Shown piece by piece: positions 1 to 8,689 of a stretch of DNA of 64,000 nucleotides. The stretch is from Candidatus Hodarchaeota archaeon (GTDB lineage Archaea; Asgardarchaeota; Heimdallarchaeia; Hodarchaeales; YT1-039). Where the stretch lies: contig JAEOTF010000479.1 in assembly GCA_016840025.1 (NCBI GenBank), positions 1 through 64,000 on the forward strand, written 5' to 3'. The number at the start of each line of letters is the position of its first letter. Position 1 is the first letter of the stretch. The notes below the pieces were generated by a model that made no database searches, was not told the DNA's origin, and saw only the letters and a list, made by a program, of their open reading frames with translations. The position numbers were made by a program, and so were the translations under genes.

Positions 1-600
1 TACGAAAAACGATGTTAAAACGAAGAAAATACTCGATTGTTTGAATTCAGGAATCGCAGAACCAACAATAGTGACATCATCAAAGAATATTGTTTCATTT
101 AGTGTGGGGTGCAAAGGATTTCTTCGGCCAAGATGTGCAGATAAGAAAAGAGTTGCATTATCTATTCCACCAGCAGGTACTGTAAGGTCATTAGTTATTT
201 CACCCCATGTATCGGCACTGCCATATCCAACAGATGTAGAGCTCAGATATGTATTACCAATATACCATTCTACCCTAACAGAATATTCGTATGACCAGGC
301 ATTTCTGATACGACCATAAACTGATATATTTAGAGTTTGACCTTCTTCAACATATCCTAAGTTTTGTCTTAACTCTTCATTGCCTGAGCAATTAAATTCA
401 GCGCAATAATTGCCCGTTCTAGCTTCTGTGCTATTTCCTTGCCCTAAAGGATAAGTACCATTATAAACCCAATTAACGAGATTGGATGTATCCCATTGTT
501 CAAAACCTCCATCTGTGAGTGTAGCCGATGGAGATCCCATTGTTGCGGAAGTAGGTAGTAAAATCAGCCCAATTATAAAAATACCAATCAATTCTTTCAT
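1..600 (-). CDS. Secreted beta-sandwich protein, 3' end cut by window edge
   Basis: This minus-strand frame is open from an ATG at 600 to the window edge, giving at least 200 residues without a stop. The first 20 residues form a signal peptide (MKELIGIFIIGLILLPTSAT). The rest is rich in short beta-strand patterns, with aromatic and Gly/Asn turns (GGFEQWDTSNLVNW near residue 27, then FFDDVTIVG near 170). This pattern resembles carbohydrate-binding or jelly-roll modules that begin with 'GGFE..W'. The last residues before the edge (SSIFFVLTSFFV) turn hydrophobic and probably begin a C-terminal membrane anchor. A Shine-Dalgarno-like AAGGTGA lies 6 bases before the ATG. The gene is read away from the acyl-CoA dehydrogenase. 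The ligand is unknown; the carbohydrate-binding idea is inference from fold pattern only. Confidence 0.72.
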   Translation of the reverse strand, partial: MKELIGIFIIGLILLPTSATMGSPSATLTDGGFEQWDTSNLVNWVYNGTYPLGQGNSTEARTGNYCAEFNCSGNEELRQNLGYVEEGQTLNISVYGRIRNAWSYEYSVRVEWYIGNTYLSSTSVGYGSADTWGEITNDLTVPAGGIDNATLFLSAHLGRRNPLHPTLNETIFFDDVTIVGSAIPEFKQSSIFFVLTSFFV

Positions 601-1056
601 ATAATTCACCTTTAAATAGTAAATCTTATATTATTTCTTAGTTTTTTTTCTCTCTTGTCGCTTATTTTTTCAATGTTTAATAGATTTATTTCAATTTTCA
701 AGAAAGAGCTAAAGACCAACAGATTCTAATAACCTGTGAGAAGTTTTAACAATAAAATGCTTTTTCTCTAGAGACTTGAACATCTGAATAACTTAATGCT
801 ATTCGAAAAAATACTATCAATGAATTAACTGTTTTCTGCCTTTTTTAAGAATAGAGAAATAATGAGACCTTAAATTCATTATATGCATCCATATTTACTT
901 TGTTTTCTTAAAAATAACATTTATAACTTTAATAATTGTTTTGAAGCTTAATTTTTACCATTCGGATATTTATCTAAGATCATTCTTTGTGAAGAAAAGT
1001 TAAGTACAAAGCGAAGAAGAGATTAAGAACCGCATAATTTAACATGGTGACATTAG
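601..1056. other. Intergenic region between divergent genes
   Basis: This 456-base A/T-rich gap separates two divergent genes. I see no RNA gene or conserved ORF in it. It should hold both promoters. On the minus side an A/T-rich block (about 615-635) lies just upstream of the secreted-protein ATG at 600. On the plus side GGTGA at 1046-1050 is a Shine-Dalgarno site 6 bases before the ATG at 1057. Confidence 0.5.
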
Positions 1057-2262
1057 ATGGTTGATTTTAAACTCTCTCCTGATGAACAAGAGCTATGGGA
1101 GAAAGCTGTTCAATTCACACGTGAGAATATCACACCGTATGCTATAGAATTAGATAAAGCAGATGACTTCCCTATTGCCCTAGCACAGAAAACCTATGAA
1201 GCAGGGTTGATGAATTTACATGTTCCTAAAGCTGCGGGAGGTCCAGAACGTACGCTTGTCGACGAAACTCTGATCTCAGAAGCGACTGGATATGGAGATG
1301 CTGGCTGTGCTACGAGCCTTATGTGTAACAACCTCTCTTTTGCTCCTCTTTTGATAGGCGCGACGATTGAACAACTCCAGAAATATCTACAACCAATAGT
1401 TACAGGCGACAAGGTCAAGTTTGGAGCCTTTTGTCTTACAGAAAGAGTGGCTGGATCTGATGCTGCTGCTACCACAACAATTGCTGAACGAGATGGAGAT
1501 GGTTGGTCCATTACTGGTCGTAAATGCTTTATTACTAATGCTCCAGTAGCTGATCTCTTCACTGTATTTGCATCTACTGATCCGAGTAAAAAACACAAAG
1601 GAATTTCTGTATTTATGGTTCCAAAGGATACAGGGGTCAAAATAGGGTATATAGAAAATAAGATTGGTCAAAAAGCCTCAGTCCAGAGTGAAGTGATTTT
1701 TGACAACTGTCATGTCCCCGCTGATTGCCTAGTAGGAAAGGAAGGTGAAGGATTTAAGATAGCTATGATAACACTCGACAAAACGAGGGCTGGAATTGCA
1801 GCTATTGCTACAGGGGTTTCTCAGCGATGCACTGACGAAGCAGCTAGATTTGCTAATATTCGAAAGCAATTCGGTCGACCAATCGGTCGTTTTGAAGGGA
1901 TTAGCTTTATGATCGCGGATATGGGAATGCGAGCAGCAGCAGCTCGTCATCTAACCCGTTATGCGGCTTGGTTAGCGGATAACAATCTGCCTAATACGAA
2001 AGACTCAGCATTTGCCAAGACTTTTGCAGCTGATGCAGCTATGAAGAATGCCACAGATGCGGTTCAAGTGATGGGTGGTTATGGTTATGCAGAGGAATAT
2101 GGCCTTGGAACTATTTTTCGAGGTGCTAAACTACTACAAATCTATGAAGGCACCAATCAGATTCAACGCGTAGTTTCTGGAAACATAATTCTCAAAGAAG
2201 CTAGGAATATAGACACGGGCTTCAAATTAAATTATGAAGGGGTAGATGCACCACAAATCTAG
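1057..2262 (+). CDS. Acyl-CoA dehydrogenase
   Basis: FAD-dependent acyl-CoA dehydrogenase of 401 aa, normal family length, which introduces the alpha-beta double bond into acyl-CoA. It has an N-terminal helical domain (1-115), a middle beta domain (about 120-215) and a C-terminal helical domain (225-380). The family signature CLTERVAGSD lies at about 126-135. The C-terminal signature IYEGTNQIQR carries the likely catalytic base Glu364. RKQFGRPIGRFEG is the conserved FAD/dimer contact. GGTGA at 1046-1050 supports the start. The next gene (75 bases downstream) is an ADP-forming acyl-CoA synthetase alpha subunit. Together they suggest oxidation of fatty or branched-chain acyl-CoA with ATP conservation. 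Substrate chain length cannot be told from sequence. Confidence 0.95.
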   Translation: MVDFKLSPDEQELWEKAVQFTRENITPYAIELDKADDFPIALAQKTYEAGLMNLHVPKAAGGPERTLVDETLISEATGYGDAGCATSLMCNNLSFAPLLIGATIEQLQKYLQPIVTGDKVKFGAFCLTERVAGSDAAATTTIAERDGDGWSITGRKCFITNAPVADLFTVFASTDPSKKHKGISVFMVPKDTGVKIGYIENKIGQKASVQSEVIFDNCHVPADCLVGKEGEGFKIAMITLDKTRAGIAAIATGVSQRCTDEAARFANIRKQFGRPIGRFEGISFMIADMGMRAAAARHLTRYAAWLADNNLPNTKDSAFAKTFAADAAMKNATDAVQVMGGYGYAEEYGLGTIFRGAKLLQIYEGTNQIQRVVSGNIILKEARNIDTGFKLNYEGVDAPQI

Positions 2263-2263
2263 A

Positions 2264-2292
2264 CTTTTTTCGCTCTTTTTTTCATTTTTTAG
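2264..2292 (+). terminator. T-rich archaeal-type terminator
   Basis: Directly after the acyl-CoA dehydrogenase stop there are three runs of 6-7 T separated by short GC-containing breaks. Oligo-T tracts without a hairpin are the usual archaeal intrinsic termination signal. This suggests that the dehydrogenase and the downstream synthetase are at least partly separate transcripts. Confidence 0.45.
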
Positions 2293-2337
2293 TTTCTATA
2301 CCAAATACAATTCAAAAACAGCAGTTTTGTGAACTAA

Positions 2338-3798
2338 ATGGATCTCTCAGGTTTCCTTAATCCACGTAATATTGCTCTTGTTGGTGCAAGTAATCGCTTA
2401 TCCTCTTGGGGATTCATTATCCTCCATAACATCATTTCAAACAATTATCGGGGTAAAATTTTCCCTATTAATCCCCGTACTAAAGAGATCTTGGGATTGC
2501 AAGCCTATTCTACAATTTTGGAGATTCCCCCCGAAGAAGAACTAGATTTAGTCATTATAATTATCAGAGCATCACTCGTGAAATCTATTTTAGAACAATG
2601 CACACAAAGGGGGGTTAAGAATGTTGTTGTGATTTCAGGAGGTTTTCGGGAATCAGGTGAGGAAGGAGCCAAACTTGAAGAAGAGCTAGTTACCTATGCT
2701 CAATCTCACGGGATTCATTTCATCGGCCCGAATGGAATGGGAATCGTAACTACAAGGGTTGGGTTAACAGCGGTTATGTGGCCTGTTCAAGGATTAAAAC
2801 CTGGTGGATTCACATTGGTCTCACAATCGGGCAATATTGGAACGATTGGGCTTTCTGTAGCGTCTAATAGAGGTATTGGTCTTTCATGTTATATTTCTGG
2901 GGGAAATTTTGCTGATCTTCAGATAGAAGATTATCTTGAATATTTAGGAAAGCATGATTCACAAACTAAAGTGATTGGCCTTTATCTTGAAGGAGTACTC
3001 GATGGCCGTCGCTTTGCTACTCTTGTAGAAGAGATATCAAAAATAAAACCAATTATAATTCTAAAAGCAGGTGGTACAGTAGCGGGGCGGAAAGCAGCAC
3101 TCTCACATACAGGTGCGATTACGGGTGATGACGAAGTATTCAAGCAGATATTGAAAGCTGCGGGTGCTATTGTTGTTGATACATTAGAAGAAATGTTTGA
3201 TTTAGTTCTTGCTTTCGAGAATTGGCGTAATTATCACTTCTTACATAACAAAATAGTCATTCTAACTCGTGGTGGAGGATGGGGAGTGATGACATCCGAT
3301 GCTTGCTCTAGATATGATGTTCAGGTTCCTTCTCTCTCCACAAAAGCCTATCAGCGCATTAACGAGTTATTACCGCCATACTGGAGCCGTGGAAATCCAA
3401 TTGACACGGTGGCTGATTTAAACCTCCGTAATCTCCGAGACATAATCCAAATATTGTTTGATGAAATGCTTGATATTGATGCTATTTTCTTGTTGGGCGT
3501 TGGGGGAATTTCATTCTTAGCTCAACTAGCTCAAAAATCCCCTTTGATCTCAGAAGAAAATCAAGAGCTGCTAGATAGAATATCTGCAGCAGAAACTTCG
3601 CTATTCTCTCAAATAATCAAATTTTCAAAACAATACCAGAAACCAATCATGATTACAACTTTGCTCACTCCTGAGAACTCACCTGCTGTAGCAAAGCTCT
3701 CCTCACAGGATTATCCAGTCTTTCGATCCCCCCGTGGTATGGTTAAATGCTTCAGACACTTGGCAGATTATTACAAGTGGCGTCAACAGCACGATTAA
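2338..3798 (+). CDS. ADP-forming acyl-CoA synthetase, alpha subunit
   Basis: 486-aa CoA-binding/succinyl-CoA-ligase-like subunit of the archaeal acetate-CoA ligase (ADP-forming). The enzyme converts acyl-CoA, ADP and phosphate to the acid, CoA and ATP. A Rossmann CoA-binding domain occupies residues 1-130 (NPRNIALVGAS near 8-18). Two ligase-type domains follow. SHTGA carries His257, the expected phosphohistidine. GNPIDTVAD in the third domain is also typical. The beta subunit with the ATP-grasp domain is neither fused here nor adjacent, so it must be encoded elsewhere. The gene follows acyl-CoA dehydrogenase by 75 bases. Substrate preference is unknown. Confidence 0.9.
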   Translation: MDLSGFLNPRNIALVGASNRLSSWGFIILHNIISNNYRGKIFPINPRTKEILGLQAYSTILEIPPEEELDLVIIIIRASLVKSILEQCTQRGVKNVVVISGGFRESGEEGAKLEEELVTYAQSHGIHFIGPNGMGIVTTRVGLTAVMWPVQGLKPGGFTLVSQSGNIGTIGLSVASNRGIGLSCYISGGNFADLQIEDYLEYLGKHDSQTKVIGLYLEGVLDGRRFATLVEEISKIKPIIILKAGGTVAGRKAALSHTGAITGDDEVFKQILKAAGAIVVDTLEEMFDLVLAFENWRNYHFLHNKIVILTRGGGWGVMTSDACSRYDVQVPSLSTKAYQRINELLPPYWSRGNPIDTVADLNLRNLRDIIQILFDEMLDIDAIFLLGVGGISFLAQLAQKSPLISEENQELLDRISAAETSLFSQIIKFSKQYQKPIMITTLLTPENSPAVAKLSSQDYPVFRSPRGMVKCFRHLADYYKWRQQHD

Positions 3799-3941
3799 CT
3801 GATCTTAATGATTTATGAATGAATAGAAATGAAATTAAGGTTTGTTAAATCATTTAATTTGAAATCAAAGGAGAATTTTCTAAGTATATTGTTAAATACC
3901 AAGGATTTTAAGATATTGGAAAAAAAGATATTAGTCTTAGG

Positions 3942-4442
3942 ATGAAGCAATATCAGAAAGCAATGATAGGTCCCACAAGATTACACTGCCCCGCAGCGTT
4001 TCAGAAGCGTATTACTGACCCTATTTGCTGCTATTTTATCGTCTATGGACAGAAAAAGCTTCCATTAGACTTTTTTGAATGGTTTGAAAAGACTTTCGAT
4101 CAAGATTTCATGATTACGTGCCCAGGTACAGATTTTGACCATCCTCGGGGTGGTGTTATCCGACTAGCCGAGATCTACAAACTACCTTCCGCTAATCAAT
4201 TTACTTGCCTCTTTTTTGGTTTTGAAATTAGTGCGGAACTAGGCAAAGAGATTTATCAAGTAGCAACTGAGGGAGATGTACCCTTAATTGAGCATAATTC
4301 AGATAAATGGGGGAATTGTGGGTGTATTTACACATTTTTACAGAGTTGTCGTCCAGATCTTTTCGAACAACTCGAAAATGAAATTCTTCTCTATTTCCGA
4401 AAGAATCTTCAGTCCCAAACACAACTTCATGAGATAAAATAG
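3942..4442 (+). CDS. Conserved-looking hypothetical protein
   Basis: 166-aa soluble protein that I do not recognise. It has several Cys and His residues (GPTRLHCPAAF near 10, DPICC near 27, TCPGTDFDHPRGG near 60, GNCGC near 124). These could bind metal, but they do not form a standard zinc-finger spacing. There is no signal peptide or membrane segment. No clear Shine-Dalgarno precedes the ATG at 3942, and a second ATG at codon 8 (3963) is an alternative start. It lies between the acyl-CoA synthetase subunit and the F420 genes on the same strand, but the 143-base gap before it argues against tight coupling. Confidence 0.6.
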   Translation: MKQYQKAMIGPTRLHCPAAFQKRITDPICCYFIVYGQKKLPLDFFEWFEKTFDQDFMITCPGTDFDHPRGGVIRLAEIYKLPSANQFTCLFFGFEISAELGKEIYQVATEGDVPLIEHNSDKWGNCGCIYTFLQSCRPDLFEQLENEILLYFRKNLQSQTQLHEIK

Positions 4443-4511
4443 AATTCTCTTCATTTAATTTCCATATTATTAGAAAATGTCCTCAATTTTCACTATAGGA
4501 TGCCTTAACAA

Positions 4512-5672
4512 ATGAATAGGCAATTAATGGAGAAATTGGAGCGAATTGGGCAAACCAATAAGGAGATAAAAGCGAGAGAGTTAACCAAGTTATTATCCTT
4601 GACTGATCTTTCGTCAATTACCCGGGTTATGCATTTTGCTACTGAATTGAGAGATCAAAATTTTCATGATCAAATAAGCTATTCCAGAAATGTCTTCATT
4701 CCTCTCACACATTGGTGCTGTAACGCGTGCGGTTATTGTGGTTTTAGAAAGATAAAAGATCCTGCATTTCTAACTGAAATCACTGTGGAAACTTTACTCA
4801 AAGCTGGAAAAAAGGCTCGTTGTAGAGAAATGCTGCTAACCTGTGGAGAGAAACCCGAGTTAAAATACAATAAAGCAAAGATGGAACTTAAAACCAGAGG
4901 ATATAGTTCAAGTGTTGAATTAGTGAGGGACATCTGCACTAGAGCACTTGATTATGGAATTCTTCCTCACGTTAATCTCGGCGTAATCGAAGAGAATGAG
5001 ATGTTAGCCCTTCAACCAACTATAGCTAGTCTAGGGCTCATGTTAGAATCAATGGATTCAAAACTAGGAGAAAGAGGGAGGGTGCATGAATTCAGCCCTA
5101 CCAAAGCCCCTGCTATTCGACTTGCTATGCTGCAAAAGGCTGGAGATCTGAAGATACCTTTTACTACTGGTATTCTTGTTGGGATAGGAGAATCTATTGC
5201 TAGTAGAGCTCATTCAATTCTCGAAATTAAGAAGCTTTCACAGCAATACGGACATATTCAGGAGATAATTATTCAGAATTTTGTTCCAAATTCATCTATG
5301 TCCGCTAAACATCTTACAGCTCCCGCGAAATGGGAATATCTTTTGACAATAGCTCTAACGAGAATTATCTGTCCGACTATGAACATCCAAGCTCCTCCGA
5401 ATCTGAATAAAGGCGGTGAAAAGTCATTATTGGAAGCAGGAATAAATGATTGGGGAGGTATAAGTTCGATAACCATCGATCATGTAAATCCCGCTTCACC
5501 ATGGCAATCAGAGACCAAGCTTCGACAAATAACAGAAGATGCGGGATTTCGAATGAAGGAAAGACTTCCAGTATATGAGGAATTCTTAACTCCAGAATGG
5601 ATTGGAGAGCGACCGTTAGCCATTGCCCGTTCGATATTGAAAGGTGATTCTGATAACATCAGTACCGCCTAG
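4512..5672 (+). CDS. cofG: FO synthase subunit CofG
   Basis: Radical-SAM subunit of 7,8-didemethyl-8-hydroxy-5-deazariboflavin (FO) synthase, which makes the deazaflavin core of coenzyme F420. The CxxxCxxC iron-sulfur motif is at Cys69, Cys73 and Cys76 in the CofG-typical context THWCCNACGYCGF. Later blocks (LLTCGEKPE, TTGILVGIGES, QNFVPNSSM) match the family, as does the 386-aa length. The 3' end overlaps the next gene, cofH, by 29 bases, so the two are co-transcribed. CofG acts on the product CofH makes from tyrosine and 5-amino-6-ribitylaminouracil. No good ribosome-binding site is visible, so translation may be leaderless. Confidence 0.93.
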   Translation: MNRQLMEKLERIGQTNKEIKARELTKLLSLTDLSSITRVMHFATELRDQNFHDQISYSRNVFIPLTHWCCNACGYCGFRKIKDPAFLTEITVETLLKAGKKARCREMLLTCGEKPELKYNKAKMELKTRGYSSSVELVRDICTRALDYGILPHVNLGVIEENEMLALQPTIASLGLMLESMDSKLGERGRVHEFSPTKAPAIRLAMLQKAGDLKIPFTTGILVGIGESIASRAHSILEIKKLSQQYGHIQEIIIQNFVPNSSMSAKHLTAPAKWEYLLTIALTRIICPTMNIQAPPNLNKGGEKSLLEAGINDWGGISSITIDHVNPASPWQSETKLRQITEDAGFRMKERLPVYEEFLTPEWIGERPLAIARSILKGDSDNISTA

Positions 5673-6774
5673 ACTGCTTCTAAATTTAGAACAAGATGAA
5701 AAAATCCCGTTATTAACAGAAAAAGACCTATTGTATTTATTTTCACTCCAAAAACCAAAAGAAATCCTTTCACTCATCGAATCAGCTAATAAACTTCGTG
5801 AAAAACTTAAAAAAAACCAAGCATCCTTCGTTATCAACCGGAATATTAATTTTACTAATATCTGCACAAATAACTGCAGATTTTGTGGGTTTAGTGTTCC
5901 TCCTTCGCATCCCAAGGCATATCTTCTTTCAATGGAGCAAATAGCGGAAAAGGTTGTAGGAGCAGTAGAAAACGGATGTACCGAGGTTTGTATACAAGGA
6001 GGAATAAATCCTGCTCTAGAATTTGAATACTATTTACAAATTTTAGATACTGTCCGCTCTGTGGCCCCAAAAATACATATCCATGCTTTTTCACCTGAAG
6101 AAGTTCGTTATATGTCTCATCAGAGCCGACTCCCCCTTGAAAAAGTCCTTACAGAGTTAAAACACAGAGGATTAGGCTCTATGCCTGGGACTGCAGCGGA
6201 AATACTTGTACAAAATGTAAGAGATCAGATTTGTCCTAAAAAACTTTCTACCAATGAATGGATTCGAATCATAACCACCGCCCATAAAACAGGGATTTCT
6301 ACTAGCGCTACAATGATGTATGGTCATATAGAGACACCTCAAGATATATTTGAACATTTTAGAATAATCAAAAGCATTCAACTTGAGACCAGGGGTTTTA
6401 CAGAGTTTGTCCCTCTACCTTTCATTCATCCCAAGACTACTCTCTATCTTAAACAACAAGCCCGACCAGGTTCAAGTGGATTGGAAGATATAAAGGTACA
6501 TTCCATAGCACGTTTATTCTTTGGTGATGTCTTACCTAATATTCAAACCTCATGGGTCAAATTAGGATTCAAATTTGCTCAATTCATGCTCTGTGCAGGT
6601 GCTAACGATCTAGGTGGAACTATCTTCGAAGAAAATATTTCAAAAGCTGCAAGAGGTGGAAAAGGAGAAGAATATGCTCACCCCGAGTATTTAGCGGCGT
6701 TAATTAGAGAATGCGGCCTTATACCTCTTCAACGAGATACCCTTTATTCCAAATTTATCGAATGGAAGAGTTAA
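5644..6774 (+). CDS. cofH: FO synthase subunit CofH
   Basis: Radical-SAM enzyme that joins a tyrosine-derived radical to 5-amino-6-ribitylaminouracil, the first half of FO synthesis. The CxxxCxxC motif is Cys74, Cys78, Cys81 in the family context FTNICTNNCRFCGF. Other family blocks are CIQGGINP, IHAFSPEEV and GTAAEIL. The start is a GTG at 5644 inside the end of cofG. No later in-frame start leaves the expected N-terminus, so the 29-base overlap is probably real and implies coupled translation. Length (376 aa) is normal. Confidence 0.93.
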   Translation: MILITSVPPRLLLNLEQDEKIPLLTEKDLLYLFSLQKPKEILSLIESANKLREKLKKNQASFVINRNINFTNICTNNCRFCGFSVPPSHPKAYLLSMEQIAEKVVGAVENGCTEVCIQGGINPALEFEYYLQILDTVRSVAPKIHIHAFSPEEVRYMSHQSRLPLEKVLTELKHRGLGSMPGTAAEILVQNVRDQICPKKLSTNEWIRIITTAHKTGISTSATMMYGHIETPQDIFEHFRIIKSIQLETRGFTEFVPLPFIHPKTTLYLKQQARPGSSGLEDIKVHSIARLFFGDVLPNIQTSWVKLGFKFAQFMLCAGANDLGGTIFEENISKAARGGKGEEYAHPEYLAALIRECGLIPLQRDTLYSKFIEWKS

Positions 6775-6901
6775 CGCAGTTTATTTTAGATTCATTGAAT
6801 TTGGAATAGTTCAAAAAGAAAAATAGAGATAATTACAAAGGCATAGAGTATAGTTCTCTAAAGGCCTATTTCCACTCATACTGCGATTGGACGGCAATCA
6901 A

Positions 6902-7282
6902 ATGGCTACAATCCCTCAGAGTTTGGTATTAGGAACTGATGCAATTCATATCAATGTTACTCAAGCTGTTGAGTTTTTTAATCGCGGAGATTATTTACTT
7001 GTCGAAATCAATCCTGAGAAGGAGCGCGTAAAGATCTATCAAACAAGAAAACTAATAGCTCAGATACTTAATCAAGGAATAAAACCTGTAGCTCTGCGGG
7101 GTTATGGATACCGAGGGATACCTACAGCAGCTACCATTGCCCATTTAATCAAGACAGAAGAAAAGGGCGATTGGGACTTCTACTTCGAGACCTTTACAGC
7201 ACAGCCTAAAAGAAGTGAAAAACAATTTACTGGTCTTCAAATTGTTATGATTCCAAAATCAAAACCTAAATCAAGAAAATAA
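6902..7282 (+). CDS. Small basic protein, possible Alba superfamily
   Basis: 126-aa protein from the ATG at 6902; a TTG at 6887 would add five residues. An N-terminal LVLGTDAIHINVTQAVEFFN followed by a basic stretch and RKLIAQILNQ resembles the Alba fold pattern (IG..PI..YV.A....N). The C-terminus is Lys/Arg rich (PKSKPKSRK), as often seen in nucleic-acid binders. The resemblance is by eye and weak. If correct, it would bind RNA or DNA. It is a stand-alone gene between cofH and the lipoate ligase on the same strand, with gaps of about 100 bases on both sides. Confidence 0.55.
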   Translation: MATIPQSLVLGTDAIHINVTQAVEFFNRGDYLLVEINPEKERVKIYQTRKLIAQILNQGIKPVALRGYGYRGIPTAATIAHLIKTEEKGDWDFYFETFTAQPKRSEKQFTGLQIVMIPKSKPKSRK

Positions 7283-7381
7283 GGATCTGGTTAATATTCT
7301 GCCTAAATCCCTTTTGAGTCTATTTTAACTAAACAGGTCTAAAGAAAAACTTTAGAGAAATATTTTTTCCCGTGATTGAAT

Positions 7382-8485
7382 ATGAATTGGCGGTTACTTG
7401 ATTTGGATGGTATAGCTCCAATAGAAACCCAAGCGATCTTTCATACAGTAGCTAAAAGTATCTCTGAAGATTTAAAGATCCCTAACACTATTATTCTCTG
7501 TTATCCTGAGGCGCCATTAGTGTCTTGTGGCTATCATCAAGTCATTGAAGAAGAAGTAAACCTCGAACGTTGTAAAACAAGGAATTTACCTGTTGTTAGA
7601 CGTTATCTTGGTGGGGGGGCCGTTTATCTTGACTCAGATCAGTTATTTTATCAGATTATTAACCGCTTAGACACTCCAGGTATTCCCTATCGGTTGGATC
7701 AGTATTATCGCTACTTGTTGAAGGCTCCTATAGCCACGTATCAACGAATAGGTATCCCTGTAGAATACGCGCCAATTAACGATATTATTGTCAAGGGCAA
7801 GAAAATCTCTGGAAATGGAGCGGGACAAATAGAACGGGCAACAGTGTTGACAGGTAACCTTATCTTTGACTTTAATTTCGATGAGATGGTTCAAATTCTG
7901 AAAGTACCCTCGGAAAAGTTCCGTGATAAAGTTGCAAAGACTTTACGAGAGCGATTAACAACTATCATACATGAATTAGCCGAAGTTCCTCCACGTAAAG
8001 AGGTAAAAGAAATATTAATAGAAGAGTTCGAAAAAAATATGGGTATAACCCTAGAACGACATGCTTCTCTTACACCAATGGAAGAATCTCTATTAGATGA
8101 AACTGTAGCTAAATATATTACCTCTGAATGGTTAGAAGATCCAATACTTCGTCATCCAGGCATCATAGAAAAAAGACACGTGAAGATAGCAGCGGGTGCG
8201 AGTGTCTCTCAAGGTGTATACAAAAGTCCAGGTGGATTAATTCGACTCTTCGTAGAGATTCACGAAAAAAAAATCCGTGAAATTCTAATTTCGGGTGATT
8301 TTTCAATTAATCCGCAAGATATTATCCCTGAGATCGAAAAGTCGCTTGCAGATACTCCAATAAAGGCGGATTCGCTTCAAAAAGCCCTAGAAATATGTTT
8401 CCGCGAAAACAACATTGATTCACCAGGTCTCACCCCTTCGGATCTTGTAAAGGCGGTATTGGCTACTCTCGAACCAAGCCGGTAA
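7382..8485 (+). CDS. lplA: Lipoate-protein ligase A with fused accessory domain
   Basis: 367-aa ligase that activates lipoate with ATP and attaches it to a lysine of lipoyl-domain proteins such as glycine-cleavage H protein or 2-oxoacid dehydrogenase E2. The catalytic domain has the family motif RRYLGGGAVYLD at 73-84 and the lysine motif NDIIVKGKKISGNGA at 133-147 (likely Lys141). The C-terminal part (about 255-367, with PGIIEKRHVKIAAGAS) matches the accessory domain. Some archaea encode that domain as a separate LplB, but here it is fused. I prefer the ATG at 7382 over a TTG two codons upstream. No lipoylated target gene is visible in the window. Confidence 0.88.
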   Translation: MNWRLLDLDGIAPIETQAIFHTVAKSISEDLKIPNTIILCYPEAPLVSCGYHQVIEEEVNLERCKTRNLPVVRRYLGGGAVYLDSDQLFYQIINRLDTPGIPYRLDQYYRYLLKAPIATYQRIGIPVEYAPINDIIVKGKKISGNGAGQIERATVLTGNLIFDFNFDEMVQILKVPSEKFRDKVAKTLRERLTTIIHELAEVPPRKEVKEILIEEFEKNMGITLERHASLTPMEESLLDETVAKYITSEWLEDPILRHPGIIEKRHVKIAAGASVSQGVYKSPGGLIRLFVEIHEKKIREILISGDFSINPQDIIPEIEKSLADTPIKADSLQKALEICFRENNIDSPGLTPSDLVKAVLATLEPSR

Positions 8486-8689
8486 TGCTTTAATTTAAGT
8501 TCATTCTTGAAGCAGTCAAAAATACCAACAAAAATATTCTTCCTGAAAGCGTTAGCAGTTTACTGAACATGTGACTACATTTTTGTTTACGATATGTTTT
8601 TCTTTGTGATCGGATAACTATCGAATAAATAGGATGAGGTTCAGGGATATCCAAGCCGATGTCAGGTTAATCTTATTGGAGGAAACTAA

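Noticed and set aside
41..319. Plus-strand open frame at the left edge
   Set aside because: It is antisense to the signal-peptide protein on the minus strand and has no protein-like pattern.
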